This document shows, in pieces, positions 43,535-54,579 of a stretch of 64,000 bases of DNA; position 1 is the stretch's first letter, and each line of letters begins with the position of its first letter. The position numbers were made by a program, and so were the translations under genes. The DNA is from Castellaniella hirudinis_A. Its GTDB lineage: Bacteria > Pseudomonadota > Gammaproteobacteria > Burkholderiales > Burkholderiaceae_B. The notes beneath the pieces were generated by a model. It was given only the letters and a program-made list of their open reading frames with translations, was not told the origin of the DNA and made no database searches. Location of the stretch: the NCBI RefSeq assembly GCF_047468865.1, contig NZ_JBLGTV010000002.1, positions 186,001 to 250,000 on the forward strand. The letters are read 5' to 3'.

Positions 43535-44736
43535 ATGCCGAACCCGACTTCGGATGTCTTGCAATTCATCCATGCCTTGGACTTTGACGCGCTGCCGGAT
43601 CCCGTGATCCGGCAGGCGCGTCGCTGCTTGCTGGATCTGTGCGGTGTGGCCGCCGCCGGCGGCACGACCCGGCTGTCGCGCATCGTCCGGGATCACGCCG
43701 CCCTGCACTATGGCGCATCGGGGCTGGGCGCCAGGATGCTGTTCGATGGTCGGCGCGTCAGCCTGCCCGGCATGGTGCTGGCGGGGGCGGCGAGCATCGA
43801 CAGTGTCGATGCCCATGACGGCCATGTGCTGACCAAGGGCCATGTGGGGGTGACGGTGCTGCCTGTGGTGCTGGCGCTGGCGGATGCCGGTTTGATCCTT
43901 TCGGGCCGGGCCTTGCTGGCGGCCCTGGTGCTGGGGTATGAGGTCGCCACCCGCGCCGGCGTGGCGCTGCATGCCACCGCCTGCGACTATCACACCTCGG
44001 GGGCCTGGAACAGCCTGGCCGCCGCCGCACTGACGGCGCGGGCCCTTGGGCTGGCGGTGGACAAGACCCGCGAGGCGCTGGGCATTGCGGAATACTTCGC
44101 GCCCCGCAGCCAGATGATGCGCTGCATTGAGCACCCGACCATGGTCAAGGACGGATCGGGCTGGGGGGCCATGACCGGCGTATCGGCCGCCCTGTTGGCG
44201 GCGGATGGCTTCACGGGGGCGCCGGCCGTGCTGCTGGAGAACTCTGCCGTTGCCTCTCTCTGGCAGGATCTGGGGCGGCGCTGGGCCATCATGGAACAGT
44301 ATTTCAAGCCTTACCCGGTTTGCCGCTGGGCGCAGCCCGCCGTCGAAGCGGCCTTGTCATTGGCCAGGGCGTATGCGGTGCCGTCCGAGGGTATTGTTTC
44401 GATACGCGTGTCGACTTTCCATGAAGCCGCGCGCCTGGCGACCCGCCATCCGGCCACCACCGAAGCCGCGCAGTACAGCCTGCCCTTTGCCGTGGCATCC
44501 GCCTTGCGGCATGGCGACCTGGGGGTCGCCGGGATCACGGGGGCGGCCCTGCAAGATGCCGAGATCGCGCGCCTGGGCCAGGCCGTCGTCTTGGCCGAAG
44601 ATCCGGGCTACAGCGCCCGCGCGTGCGCAGCCGACAGCTTCGGCAGGCCGTGGCCGCGCTGGGCCAACCGGATCGGCCGGATCTGGACGAGGCCCAACCG
44701 GCCCGGCTGCTGACCTTGTTGACGGATCGGGCGTAG
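43535..44736 (+). pseudogene. MmgE/PrpD-family protein, 3' deletion and frameshift
   Basis: The first roughly 365 residues (MPNPTSDVLQFIHALDFDAL to VVLAEDPGYSAR) match MmgE/PrpD dehydratases/isomerases such as 2-methylcitrate dehydratase and cis-aconitate decarboxylase. After SAR the frame runs into an unrelated Arg/Trp-rich tail, stopping at 44713. A different frame from about 44630 gives QLRQAVAALGQPDRPDLDEA and LLTLLTDRA with a stop at 44736, which looks like the genuine C-terminus. About 60-70 residues between are missing. A deletion with frameshift near 44630 best explains this; a damaged 392-residue product might still be made. Confidence 0.7.
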
Positions 44737-44865
44737 GCCCGGTTTTCCAGTGCCGGCCCGAAGCGGCGTCTGGGTTTTGCCGCCGGGCCGTTGGACATCG
44801 CCTGCGCAACACAGCAACACAGCGGCCCAGCGATCCGCCCGCCCTTGGCGACCCCCGGGTTGCGT

Positions 44866-47037
44866 TTATGCCCGGGCCAGCGCCGCTTTTTTCACCTGGC
44901 GCCAGTGGTGCAGCAGGGGCTCGGTGTAGCCGTTGGGCTGTTCCAGGCCCTTGAAGATCAGATCGCTGGCGGCCTTGAAGGCGCAGGACGTATCGAAATG
45001 GCCGTCCATGGGCTCGTAGGCCGGGTCGTCCGCGTTTTGCTTGTCGACCACGGCGGCCATGCGGCGCAGGGTTTCCTCGACCTGGGTCGGGGTGGCGATG
45101 CCGTGCAGCAGCCAATTGGCGATGTGCTGGCTGGAAATCCGCAGGGTGGCGCGGTCTTCCATCAGGCCCACGTCGTGGATGTCGGGCACCTTGGAGCAGC
45201 CCACGCCCTGGTCGATCCAGCGCACCACATAGCCCAGAATGCCCTGGCAGTTATTGTCCAGCTCTTGCTGGACTTGCTTGGGCGTCCAGGTGGGGGCGGC
45301 GGTGACGGGGACGGTCAGGATGCGGCCGGTGTAGTCTTCGTGGCGGTCTTCCAGGGATTTCTGCACGTCCACCACATTCACCTGGTGATAGTGCAGGGCA
45401 TGCAGGGTGGCGGCGGTGGGCGAGGGCACCCAGGCAGTGTTGCCGCCGGCCTTGACGTGTTCGATTTTCTTTTCCAGCATGGCGGCCATCAGATCCGGCA
45501 TGGCCCACATGCCCTTGCCGATCTGGGCGTGGCCGCGCAGGCCGCATTCCAGGCCGGTCTGCACGTTGTTCAGTTCGTAGGCCTGAATCCAGGCCTGGGA
45601 CTTCATGTCGCCCTTGCGCACCATGGCGCCCGCGTACATGGACGTATGCAGTTCGTCGCCGGTGCGGTCCAAAAAGCCGGTGTTGATGAAGACCACGCGC
45701 TCGGCGGCGGCGGCGATGCAGGCTTTCAGGTTGACGCTGGTGCGGCGTTCTTCGTCCATGATGCCCATCTTGACGGTGTTGGGCGCCAGGCCCAGCAGCT
45801 GCTCGACGCGGCCGAAAATTTCGCTGGCGAAGGCGACTTCGTCGGGGCCGTGCATTTTGGGCTTGACGATGTACACGGACCCCGTGCGCGAGTTCTTGCG
45901 GAGCTTCAGGTCGTGCAGGGCGATCAGCACGGTGCAGACGGCATCCAGGATGCCTTCGGGGATTTCGTGGCCGTCGCGGTCGAGGATGGCCGGGTTGGTC
46001 ATCAGGTGGCCGACGTTGCGCACGAACATCAGGGCGCGGCCATGCAGGCTGGCGGCGTTGCCGTCGCGGGCGATGTAGTCGCGGTCGGGGTTCAGCCGGC
46101 GGGTGATGGTCTTGCCGCCCTTGACCAGATCCTCGGTCAGATCGCCCTTCATCAGGCCCAGCCAGTTGCGATAGGCCACGACCTTGTCGTCCGCATCGAC
46201 GGCGGCCACGGAGTCTTCGCAGTCCATGATGGTGGTCAGGGCGGATTCGATGGCCACATCCTTGATGTGGGCGGCGTCGGCCTGGCCGATGGGTGATTGG
46301 GCGTCGAACTGGATTTCGAAGTGCAGGCCGTGGTGCTGGAACACCAGGGCCTCGGGGGCGGCGGCATCGCCCCGGTGGCCCAGGAAGGCGTCGTCCCGGG
46401 CCAGGCCGGTGGTGGCGCCGGTGTTCAGGGTGACCTGCAGCGTGCCGTCCACCACGGCGTAGCCGGTGGCGTCGCGGTGCGCGCCCTGGGCCAGGGGGAT
46501 GCTGCTGTCCAGGAACTGGCGGGCGAAGGCGATGACGCGCTGGCCGCGCACGGGGTTGTAGCCCTTGCCGCGGGCGGCCCCGTCGGTGTCCGGGATGGCG
46601 TCAGTGCCGTACAGGGCGTCGTACAGGCTGCCCCAGCGGGCGTTGGCGGCGTTCAGGGCATAGCGGGCGTTCATCACCGGCACCACCAGCTGGGGGCCGG
46701 CCTGCCGGGTGATTTCGGTATCCACGTGGGCGGTGGTGACCTTGACCTGCGCGGGCACGGGTTTCAGGTAGCCGATTTCCTGCAGAAAGGCGCGGTAGGC
46801 GGCCGGGTCGGCCACGGGGCCGGGGTGCTGCTTGTACCAGGCGTCCAGGTCGGCCTGCAGGCGATCGCGCTCGGCCAGCAGGGCGCGGTTTTTCGGGGCC
46901 AGATCATGCACGATGGCCGCCAGGCCTTCCCAGAAGGCGGCGCTTTGCACGCCGGTGCCCGGCAGGGCTTCTTGTTCCAGGAATTGGTGCAGTACGCCTG
47001 CCACCTGCAGGCCATGGCTGGAAATGCGATCGGTCAT
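44866..47037 (-). CDS. glcB: malate synthase G
   Basis: A 723-residue monomeric enzyme condensing glyoxylate and acetyl-CoA to malate. Family-typical length and motifs: MNARYALNAANARWGSLYDA, TTIMDCEDSVAAVDADDKV, KPKMHGPDEVAF, MGIMDEERRTSVNLKACI and DKQNADDPAYEPMDGHFDT near the C-terminus. It consumes the glyoxylate produced by purine and glycolate breakdown and lies next to, but is not clearly co-transcribed with, the gcl operon, from which a terminator separates it. Convergent with the damaged prpD-like gene. Confidence 0.97.
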   Translation of the reverse strand: MTDRISSHGLQVAGVLHQFLEQEALPGTGVQSAAFWEGLAAIVHDLAPKNRALLAERDRLQADLDAWYKQHPGPVADPAAYRAFLQEIGYLKPVPAQVKVTTAHVDTEITRQAGPQLVVPVMNARYALNAANARWGSLYDALYGTDAIPDTDGAARGKGYNPVRGQRVIAFARQFLDSSIPLAQGAHRDATGYAVVDGTLQVTLNTGATTGLARDDAFLGHRGDAAAPEALVFQHHGLHFEIQFDAQSPIGQADAAHIKDVAIESALTTIMDCEDSVAAVDADDKVVAYRNWLGLMKGDLTEDLVKGGKTITRRLNPDRDYIARDGNAASLHGRALMFVRNVGHLMTNPAILDRDGHEIPEGILDAVCTVLIALHDLKLRKNSRTGSVYIVKPKMHGPDEVAFASEIFGRVEQLLGLAPNTVKMGIMDEERRTSVNLKACIAAAAERVVFINTGFLDRTGDELHTSMYAGAMVRKGDMKSQAWIQAYELNNVQTGLECGLRGHAQIGKGMWAMPDLMAAMLEKKIEHVKAGGNTAWVPSPTAATLHALHYHQVNVVDVQKSLEDRHEDYTGRILTVPVTAAPTWTPKQVQQELDNNCQGILGYVVRWIDQGVGCSKVPDIHDVGLMEDRATLRISSQHIANWLLHGIATPTQVEETLRRMAAVVDKQNADDPAYEPMDGHFDTSCAFKAASDLIFKGLEQPNGYTEPLLHHWRQVKKAALARA

Positions 47038-47159
47038 GATGGTCCTTGGGGATTCTATCTGTCAATCCATAATTATAGGCAGTCTTCTATAAGAGTTAAA
47101 GTCTTGGCCCGGTCGCGGATTGCGGCCGGAAGACAGGCTAAGGCATTGCCGCCACACAG

Positions 47160-47189
47160 AAAAAAGGCCCGCTTCAAAGAAAGCGGGCC
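47160..47189 (-). terminator. Rho-independent terminator after pyk
   Basis: Read leftward, GGCCCGCTT and its complement form a 9-bp stem with a 6-nt loop, followed by six T residues. It ends the gcl-hyi-glxR-ttuD-glcG-pyk transcript before glcB. Confidence 0.92.
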
Positions 47190-47297
47190 GGCTATATGCG
47201 AGGCTGGATACTGCTTATACGGATTGCGGGGACGGAGATGCCGTCCGGCGTGTGCCGGCGGCTTGTCCGTGTTGGCGGTGTGCGCGGCGCATCCCGG

Positions 47298-48713
47298 TCA
47301 GACCTGGGTGATGTGCAGCAGATTGGTGCTGCCGCTGAGGCCAAAAGGCAGGCCGGCGATCACGATCAGGGTGTCGCCGCCGACGGCTAGGCCGGCCGCT
47401 TGGGCGGCCTGGCTGGCGCAGGCGATCATCTCGCTGGATTCGTGCAGCTGCTCGGGGAAGTGCACGGGGCGCACCCCCCAGGCCAGGGCCAGGCGGCGGG
47501 CGGTGCGCGGTTCCGGCGTCAGGGCCAGGATCGGCGTGGTGGGCCGCTCGCGGCTGGCGCGCAAGGCGCTGAAGCCGGAGGCGGTGTAGGCCACGGTGGC
47601 CGCAGGCTGCAACAGGCCGGCCACGCGGCGCAGCGCGCAGCAGATGGCGTCGGGGATGTTGGCTTCGGCCGGGCTGTGGGTGGCGTCCAGGTTGCTGCGC
47701 CAGGACGGATCGGCTTCGACTTCGCGGATGATGCGGCTCATGATGGTGACGGCTTCCACCGGGTACTGCCCGGAGGCGGATTCAGCCGACAGCATGACGG
47801 CGTCGGCCCCGCTGTAGACGGCGGTGGCCACGTCCGAGGCCTCGGCCCGGGTGGGCACGGGCGCGGTAATCATGGATTCCAGCATCTGCGTGGCCACGAC
47901 CACTGGCTTGCCGGCGGCGCGGGCGTGGCGCACGATGCGCTGCTGCAGCACCGGCACGCGCTGCGGGGGAAGCTCGACCCCCAGGTCGCCGCGCGCCACC
48001 ATGATCCCATCGGCCTGCGCGATGATGGCGTCCAGGTGCTCGATGGCGGCGGGTTTTTCCAGCTTGGCCATGATCCAGGCCTGGTCGCCGATCAGGCTGC
48101 GAGCTTCGATGATGTCCTCGGGGCGCTGCACAAAGGACAGGGCCACCCAGTCCACGCCCAGCGACAGGCCGAAGGCCAGGTCGGCGCGGTCTTTTTCGGT
48201 CAACGGGGAGATCGGCAGGATCACGCCGGGCACGTTTACCCCTTTGCGATCCGACAGCGGGCCGCCCACCACGACGGTGGTGTCGGCGAAATCCGGGCCG
48301 TGGCGGTTGACTTTCAGGCGCAGTTTGCCGTCATCCAGCAACAGGTCGGTGCCGTCTTCCAAGGCGGCGAAGATTTCCGGGTGGGGCAGGTGGGCGCGCT
48401 GGCTGGTGCCCTCGGCGGGATCCAGATCCAGCCGGAACGCCTGGCCCGGCGTCAGCGCGACTTTGCCGCCGGCGATTTTACCCACGCGCAGTTTGGGGCC
48501 TTGCAAGTCCATCAGGATGCCGATAGGGCGGCCGATTTCCGCTTCGAGCTGGCGGATGATGCGGTAGCGTTCGGCGTGATCCTCGTGGCTGCCGTGGCTG
48601 AAGTTCAGCCGGAACACATTGGCGCCGGCCTCTACCAGGGCGCGGATTTGTTCGGGGGTCGAGGTGGCGGGGCCCAGGGTCGCCAGGATGCGGGCGCGGC
48701 GTTCGGTGCTCAT
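47298..48713 (-). CDS. pyk: pyruvate kinase of the glyoxylate operon
   Basis: A 471-residue pyruvate kinase: RARILATLGPATSTPEQIRA, FRLNFSHGSHEDH, MDLQGPKLRVG, MAKLEKPAAIEHLD, GIMVARGDLGVELP and VATQMLESMI. It converts phosphoenolpyruvate to pyruvate, finishing the route from glyoxylate through glycerate. As in other gcl-hyi-glxR-ttuD-pyk operons, it is a dedicated paralogue. ATG at 48711-48713 overlaps the glcG-like stop codon (ATGA), so translation is coupled. Confidence 0.95.
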   Translation of the reverse strand: MSTERRARILATLGPATSTPEQIRALVEAGANVFRLNFSHGSHEDHAERYRIIRQLEAEIGRPIGILMDLQGPKLRVGKIAGGKVALTPGQAFRLDLDPAEGTSQRAHLPHPEIFAALEDGTDLLLDDGKLRLKVNRHGPDFADTTVVVGGPLSDRKGVNVPGVILPISPLTEKDRADLAFGLSLGVDWVALSFVQRPEDIIEARSLIGDQAWIMAKLEKPAAIEHLDAIIAQADGIMVARGDLGVELPPQRVPVLQQRIVRHARAAGKPVVVATQMLESMITAPVPTRAEASDVATAVYSGADAVMLSAESASGQYPVEAVTIMSRIIREVEADPSWRSNLDATHSPAEANIPDAICCALRRVAGLLQPAATVAYTASGFSALRASRERPTTPILALTPEPRTARRLALAWGVRPVHFPEQLHESSEMIACASQAAQAAGLAVGGDTLIVIAGLPFGLSGSTNLLHITQV

Positions 48714-49153
48714 GCGGATTTCCCTTGATACAGGTGTTCGCTCAGGTGATCGGGGCCGTCCAGCGCCGCCACCCCGGCGCGGGCCACCTGGGCGTCCTGG
48801 CCGGCTTGCACGCCCGATACGCCCACCGCCCCGATGACCTGGTCGTCGTAGTAAATGGGTTCGCCGCCCTCCAGCGGCACGACGGGCATGGACAGGGCGG
48901 CGATGCGGCCCTGATTGACCATGTCCTCGTAGACTTTGCTGGGCTTGCCACTGAGCACGCAGGCGCGGGCTTTTTCCGGGGCGACCAGGGCGCTCATGAT
49001 ATTGGCGGCATCCATGCGCTGCAGCCACAGGGGGTAGCCGCCCGCATCACAGATGGCGATGCTGACGTTCCAGTCGTTTTTGCGGGCTTCGGCCTCGGCG
49101 GCCAGGGCCATGCGGCGGGCGTCGTCCAGGGTCAGGACGCGAATTGTTTTCAT
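48710..49153 (-). CDS. GlcG/HbpS-family protein
   Basis: A 147-residue profilin-like fold protein: MKTIRVLTLDDARRMALAAE, VSIAICDAGGYPLWLQRMDA, PEKARACVLSGKPS and VIGAVGVSGVQAGQDAQVAR. GlcG/HbpS proteins accompany glycolate and glyoxylate genes; haem binding is known for HbpS, but the role of GlcG is unresolved. It lies between ttuD and pyk in the same operon. ATG at 49153 chosen from the conserved N-terminus. Confidence 0.88.
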   Translation of the reverse strand: MKTIRVLTLDDARRMALAAEAEARKNDWNVSIAICDAGGYPLWLQRMDAANIMSALVAPEKARACVLSGKPSKVYEDMVNQGRIAALSMPVVPLEGGEPIYYDDQVIGAVGVSGVQAGQDAQVARAGVAALDGPDHLSEHLYQGKSA

Positions 49154-49226
49154 GTCAAGTCTCCTTCTGGCTGTCGGGGCGTCCATCCCTTCGGGGCGGC
49201 GTCCGGCAGCGCGGGTGGTGTGCGAA

Positions 49227-50486
49227 CTAAAGAATCAGGAAGGCGCGAAAATCGTTGACGTTGGTCAGCGTGGGGCCCGTCACCAGGGAATCGCCCAGCC
49301 GTTCGAAAAAGCCGTGGCCGTCGTTGTCGTCCAGGTGTGCGCGCGGCGGCATGCCCGCGGCCCAGGCGCGGTTCAGGGTGTCGGGGGTGATCAGCGCCCC
49401 GGCGATTTCCTCCTGGCCATCGACGCCGTCGGTATCGCCCGCCAGGCCGTAGACCTGATCCGCGCCGTCCAGGGCGATGGCGGCGGACAGCAGGCATTCG
49501 ACGTTGCGCCCGCCGCGCCCCTGGCCGCGCACGGTGACGGTGGTTTCGCCGCCGGACAGCAGCACGCAGGGGGCGGGGGCGGGTTGATCGTGGGCGCGCA
49601 CCTGCAGGGCAATGCCGGCCAGCACCTTGCCCACGTCGCGGGCTTCGCCTTCGATGCGGTCGCCCAGCAGCACGGGGGTGACGCCCGCGTCCCGGGCCAC
49701 GGCGGCGGCGGCTTCCAGCGCCAGCTGGGGGGTGGCGATCAGGTGGGTTTCCACGCGGGCCAGCGCCGGGTCGCCCGGTTTCAGGGTTTCGCCCTCGCCG
49801 GATTCCAGCAGGCGGCGGGCGCCGTCGGGCAGGTCGATGCGGTAGCGGCGCGCGATGTCCAGCGCGTCGGCGCAGGTGCTGGGGTCGGCCACCGTGGGGC
49901 CGGATGCGATGTCGCAGGGCTGGTCGCCGGGCACGTCGGAAATCAGCAGGTTGACCACCCGCGCCGGGGCGCAGGCGGCAGCCAGGCGGCCGCCCTTGAT
50001 GCCCGACAGGTGGCGGCGCACGCAGTTCATTTCGGCGATGGTGGCGCCCGATTTCAGCAAGGCGCGGTTGATGGCCTGCTTGTCGGCCAGGCTGATCCCG
50101 GGGCCGGGCACGGGCAGCAGCGACGAACCGCCGCCGGAGATCAGGCAGATCACCAGATCGTCGGCGGTCAGGCCGCGGACTTGCTCGAACAGGCGTTGCG
50201 CGGCGCGTTCGCCGGCTTCGTCGGGCACGGGGTGGGCGGCTTCGATGATGTCGAGCCGCTCACAGGGCACGGCATAGCCGTAGCGCGTGACCACCACGCC
50301 TTCCAGGGGGCCGTCCCAGTGTGTTGCAAACGCCTGGGCCATGGCGGCGGAGGCTTTGCCCGCCCCGATGACGATCGTGCGCCCCTTGGGGCGCGACGGC
50401 AGAAAGGCGGGGATGCAGTGTTCCGGCTGGGCGGCGCGCACGGCCGCCTGAAACATGCGGGTCAACAGTTCGCGGGGATCGGTCAT
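49227..50486 (-). CDS. ttuD: glycerate 2-kinase (TtuD/MOFRL family)
   Basis: A 419-residue DUF4147-MOFRL protein. KGRTIVIGAGKASAAMAQAF, CLISGGGSSLLPVPGPGISL, NCVRRHLSGIKGGRLA, DVPGDQPCDIASGPTVAD and C-terminal LAGDTDGVDGQEEIAGA are hallmarks of class II glycerate kinase. It phosphorylates glycerate to 2-phosphoglycerate after GlxR. Older annotations call it hydroxypyruvate reductase. Two back-to-back hairpins separate it from glxR. Confidence 0.93.
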   Translation of the reverse strand: MTDPRELLTRMFQAAVRAAQPEHCIPAFLPSRPKGRTIVIGAGKASAAMAQAFATHWDGPLEGVVVTRYGYAVPCERLDIIEAAHPVPDEAGERAAQRLFEQVRGLTADDLVICLISGGGSSLLPVPGPGISLADKQAINRALLKSGATIAEMNCVRRHLSGIKGGRLAAACAPARVVNLLISDVPGDQPCDIASGPTVADPSTCADALDIARRYRIDLPDGARRLLESGEGETLKPGDPALARVETHLIATPQLALEAAAAVARDAGVTPVLLGDRIEGEARDVGKVLAGIALQVRAHDQPAPAPCVLLSGGETTVTVRGQGRGGRNVECLLSAAIALDGADQVYGLAGDTDGVDGQEEIAGALITPDTLNRAWAAGMPPRAHLDDNDGHGFFERLGDSLVTGPTLTNVNDFRAFLIL

Positions 50487-50536
50487 GGGCTTCTCTGGTC
50501 AGGTTTTGCGTTCAATGATCAAGGGCCGGCGGCAAG

Positions 50537-50653
50537 CGGGCGGCCGGCAGCGACCAAAGGACAGGGTCTGGGGGTTCAGGCCCTCTCCTTTGGCGGGTTG
50601 GCCGCCTGCCCGGCGGGCTGGTGCATTCGGACTCCGGTGAATGCACGCCGGGC
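50537..50653 (-). other. two intercistronic hairpins between glxR and ttuD
   Basis: Hairpin 1 (50537-50613): outer GGCGGCC/GGCCGCC and inner CCAAAGGA/TCCTTTGG arms. Hairpin 2 (50608-50653): GCCCGGCG/CGCCGGGC outside GTGCATTC/GAATGCAC. No T-runs. Probably an mRNA-processing or stability signal, or a dispersed repeat. Confidence 0.65.
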
Positions 50654-50668
50654 AGGTTGCCGAACAGG

Positions 50669-51553
50669 TTACTGGCCGATTTCGTGGTTGGCCAGGATTT
50701 CCAGGGCGCGCACCATGCCGGAATGATCCCAGGCCGCGCCGCCGTGGGCCACGCAGGCGTTGAACAGTTCCTGGGCGACCGCCGTACTCGGCAGGGACAG
50801 GCCCAACTGGCGGGCGGTGGTCAGCGCCAGGTTCAGATCCTTCTGGTGCAGGTTGATGCGGAAGCCCGGATCGAAGGTGCGCTTGACCATGCGTTCGCCG
50901 TGCACTTCGAGGATGCGCGAGCTGGCGAAGCCGCCCATCAGGGCCTGGCGCACCTTGGCGGGGTCGGCCCCGGCCTTGGAGGCCAGCACCAGGGCTTCGC
51001 CCACGGCTTCGATGGTCAGGGCCACGATGATCTGGTTGGCGACCTTGGTGGTCTGGCCGTCGCCGTTGCCGCCCACCAGGGTGATGTTCTTGCCCATCAG
51101 GGCAAAAATGGATTCGCACTGATCAAATGCGGCCTGGCTGCCGCCGATCATGATGGTCAGGCTGGCGGCCTTGGCGCCGACTTCGCCGCCGGACACCGGG
51201 GCGTCCAGGTATTCGCAGCCCAGGTCGTTGATCTTCTTGGCGAATTCTTTGGTGGCGACGGGCGAGATCGAGCTCATGTCGATGACGATCTTGCCTTTGG
51301 ACAGGCCGGCGGCGACGCCGTTTTCACCGAACAGCACGGCTTCGACGTCGGGCGTGTCGGGCACCATCACGATGATGATGTCGGACGCCTGGGCGACTTC
51401 GGTGCTGTTGGCTGCTTGCTTGGCGCCGGCGTCCAGCAGGCTTTGCGGGGTGTTGCCCACGGTGTAGGTGACCAGGGAGTGGCCGCCCTTGATCAGGTTG
51501 GCCGCCATGGGGGTGCCCATGATGCCCAGACCGATGAATCCGATGTTAGCCAT
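50669..51553 (-). CDS. glxR: tartronate semialdehyde reductase (2-hydroxy-3-oxopropionate reductase)
   Basis: A 294-residue beta-hydroxyacid dehydrogenase: NAD(P) motif ANIGFIGLGIMGTPMAANLI, substrate motif YLDAPVSGGEVGAK, catalytic lysine region GDGQTTKVANQIIVALTIEA and KDLNLALTTARQLG. It reduces tartronate semialdehyde made by Gcl to D-glycerate. Third gene of the glyoxylate operon, between hyi and ttuD. Confidence 0.95.
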   Translation of the reverse strand: MANIGFIGLGIMGTPMAANLIKGGHSLVTYTVGNTPQSLLDAGAKQAANSTEVAQASDIIIVMVPDTPDVEAVLFGENGVAAGLSKGKIVIDMSSISPVATKEFAKKINDLGCEYLDAPVSGGEVGAKAASLTIMIGGSQAAFDQCESIFALMGKNITLVGGNGDGQTTKVANQIIVALTIEAVGEALVLASKAGADPAKVRQALMGGFASSRILEVHGERMVKRTFDPGFRINLHQKDLNLALTTARQLGLSLPSTAVAQELFNACVAHGGAAWDHSGMVRALEILANHEIGQ

Positions 51554-51580
51554 GAGAATGCTCCTTATTGCGTTGGCATG

Positions 51581-51601
51581 GGGGCGGGGTAGGCCCGCCC
51601 C
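51581..51601 (-). other. intercistronic hairpin between hyi and glxR
   Basis: GGGGCGGG and CCCGCCCC arms with a 5-nt loop lie 27 bp before the glxR start. Same setting as the hairpins at 52442 and 50537. Confidence 0.55.
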
Positions 51602-51638
51602 GATAGGGTGTGTCGATGTTTTGCCGCGCGGCGGCGGT

Positions 51639-52415
51639 TCAGGCCAGGGCCTTTATCCAGCCCAGGCCGTCTTCGGTGCGGGCGGCCGGCTTGTATTCGC
51701 AGCCGATCCAGCCGTTGTAGCCGGTGCCGTCGATATGGCGGAACAGCCATTGGTAATTGATTTCGCCGGTGCCCGGTTCGTTGCGCCCCGGGTTGTCGGC
51801 CAGTTGGATATGGCCGATGGCGGCCAGTTGCTTGCTGATCGTGTTGGCCAGTTCGCCTTCCATGCGCTGGGCGTGGTAGATGTCGTACTGAACCTTCAGG
51901 TTGTCGGATCCGACTTCGGCGAGGATGGCCAGGGCCTGGTCGGTGCGGCTCAGGAAGAACCCGGGGATGTCGAAGGTGTTGATGGGCTCGATCACCAGGC
52001 GGATGCCGGCCTTTTTCAGCTCGGCGGCGGCGTAGCGCAGATTGTCGACGAACGTCCGGTGGGCCGTGGCGTGATCCACGCCTTCCGGCACGATGCCGGC
52101 CAGGCAGTTGACCTGCGGGCAATTCAGGGCCGTGGCATAGTCGATGGCCTGGGCCACGCCTTGCTTGAATTCCTCGACGCGGTCGGGGTGGCAGGCAATG
52201 CCGCGTTCGCCGGCCGCCCAGTCGCCGGCGGGCAGATTGTGCAGAACTTGTTCCAGGCCGTTGTCCTTCAGGCGCTGGATCAGGTCTTCCTTGGCGTAGG
52301 CATAGGGGAACAGGTACTCGACGCCCTGGAAACCGGCCTTGGCGGCGGCGGCGAAGCGATCCAGGAAGTCGATTTCGGTAAACAGCATCGACAGATTGGC
52401 GGCAAATTTTGGCAT
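51639..52415 (-). CDS. hyi: hydroxypyruvate isomerase
   Basis: A 258-residue TIM-barrel sugar-isomerase-like protein beginning MPKFAANLSMLFTEIDFLDR. Metal ligands are expected in VIEPINTFDIPGFF, VQYDIYHAQRMEG and GCEYKPA. It interconverts hydroxypyruvate and tartronate semialdehyde, next to gcl as in E. coli. The start is unambiguous. Confidence 0.95.
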   Translation of the reverse strand: MPKFAANLSMLFTEIDFLDRFAAAAKAGFQGVEYLFPYAYAKEDLIQRLKDNGLEQVLHNLPAGDWAAGERGIACHPDRVEEFKQGVAQAIDYATALNCPQVNCLAGIVPEGVDHATAHRTFVDNLRYAAAELKKAGIRLVIEPINTFDIPGFFLSRTDQALAILAEVGSDNLKVQYDIYHAQRMEGELANTISKQLAAIGHIQLADNPGRNEPGTGEINYQWLFRHIDGTGYNGWIGCEYKPAARTEDGLGWIKALA

Positions 52416-52441
52416 GTGATGACTCCGGTAGGTTCAAAGGG

Positions 52442-52493
52442 GGCTTGTCTGTGTGCCGGCGCGCCGCAGGCGGACACCGGAGGCAGACAAGCC
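52442..52493 (-). other. intercistronic hairpin between gcl and hyi
   Basis: GGCTTGTCTG and CAGACAAGCC form a perfect 10-bp stem enclosing a GC-rich 32-nt loop, 18 bp after the gcl stop. No T-run. It may protect the gcl message or set the ratio of gcl to the downstream genes. Confidence 0.65.
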
Positions 52494-52511
52494 GACGGGC
52501 TTTGAAGCGCC

Positions 52512-54293
<1,782 letters not shown>

Positions 54294-54454
54294 GTGATTA
54301 CTCCTTGGTGTGTCGAGATGGATAAGTGGTGTGCACGCATCCGCAGGGCGTTGGGCCGGACCGGCGCAGGGACGGCGGATGGGGCGTGTGGCGATTGGAA
54401 CCAGAATACGGCTTGCGGGAACGAACAGGAATCCCTGCGAACCTCGTTTCTGTC

Positions 54455-54469
54455 GATACTAAAAGTATC
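54455..54469. promoter_or_regulatory. LysR operator candidate in the gcl-lysR divergent region
   Basis: GATACT-AAA-AGTATC is a perfect inverted repeat of LysR-box size in the 286-bp gap between divergent gcl and lysR. Promoter-like AT-rich sequence (AAGAAAAAACTAAGGTAGAA) follows on the lysR side. Confidence 0.6.
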
Positions 54470-54579
54470 TGATAAGAAAAAACTAAGGTAGAATTTTTGA
54501 AACATCAGACTGTGTGAAGCAGGCCGATATCCTTGATATGTATCGGGTTGGCGGCCAGCGTCAGGCAAAGGAGGCAGAC

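Noticed and set aside
44791..46296. 501-residue open frame opposite glcB
   Set aside because: Low-complexity antisense translation of malate synthase G; no motifs or ribosome-binding site.
49053..50726. 557-residue open frame opposite ttuD
   Set aside because: Antisense shadow of glycerate kinase with the same GC-driven composition.
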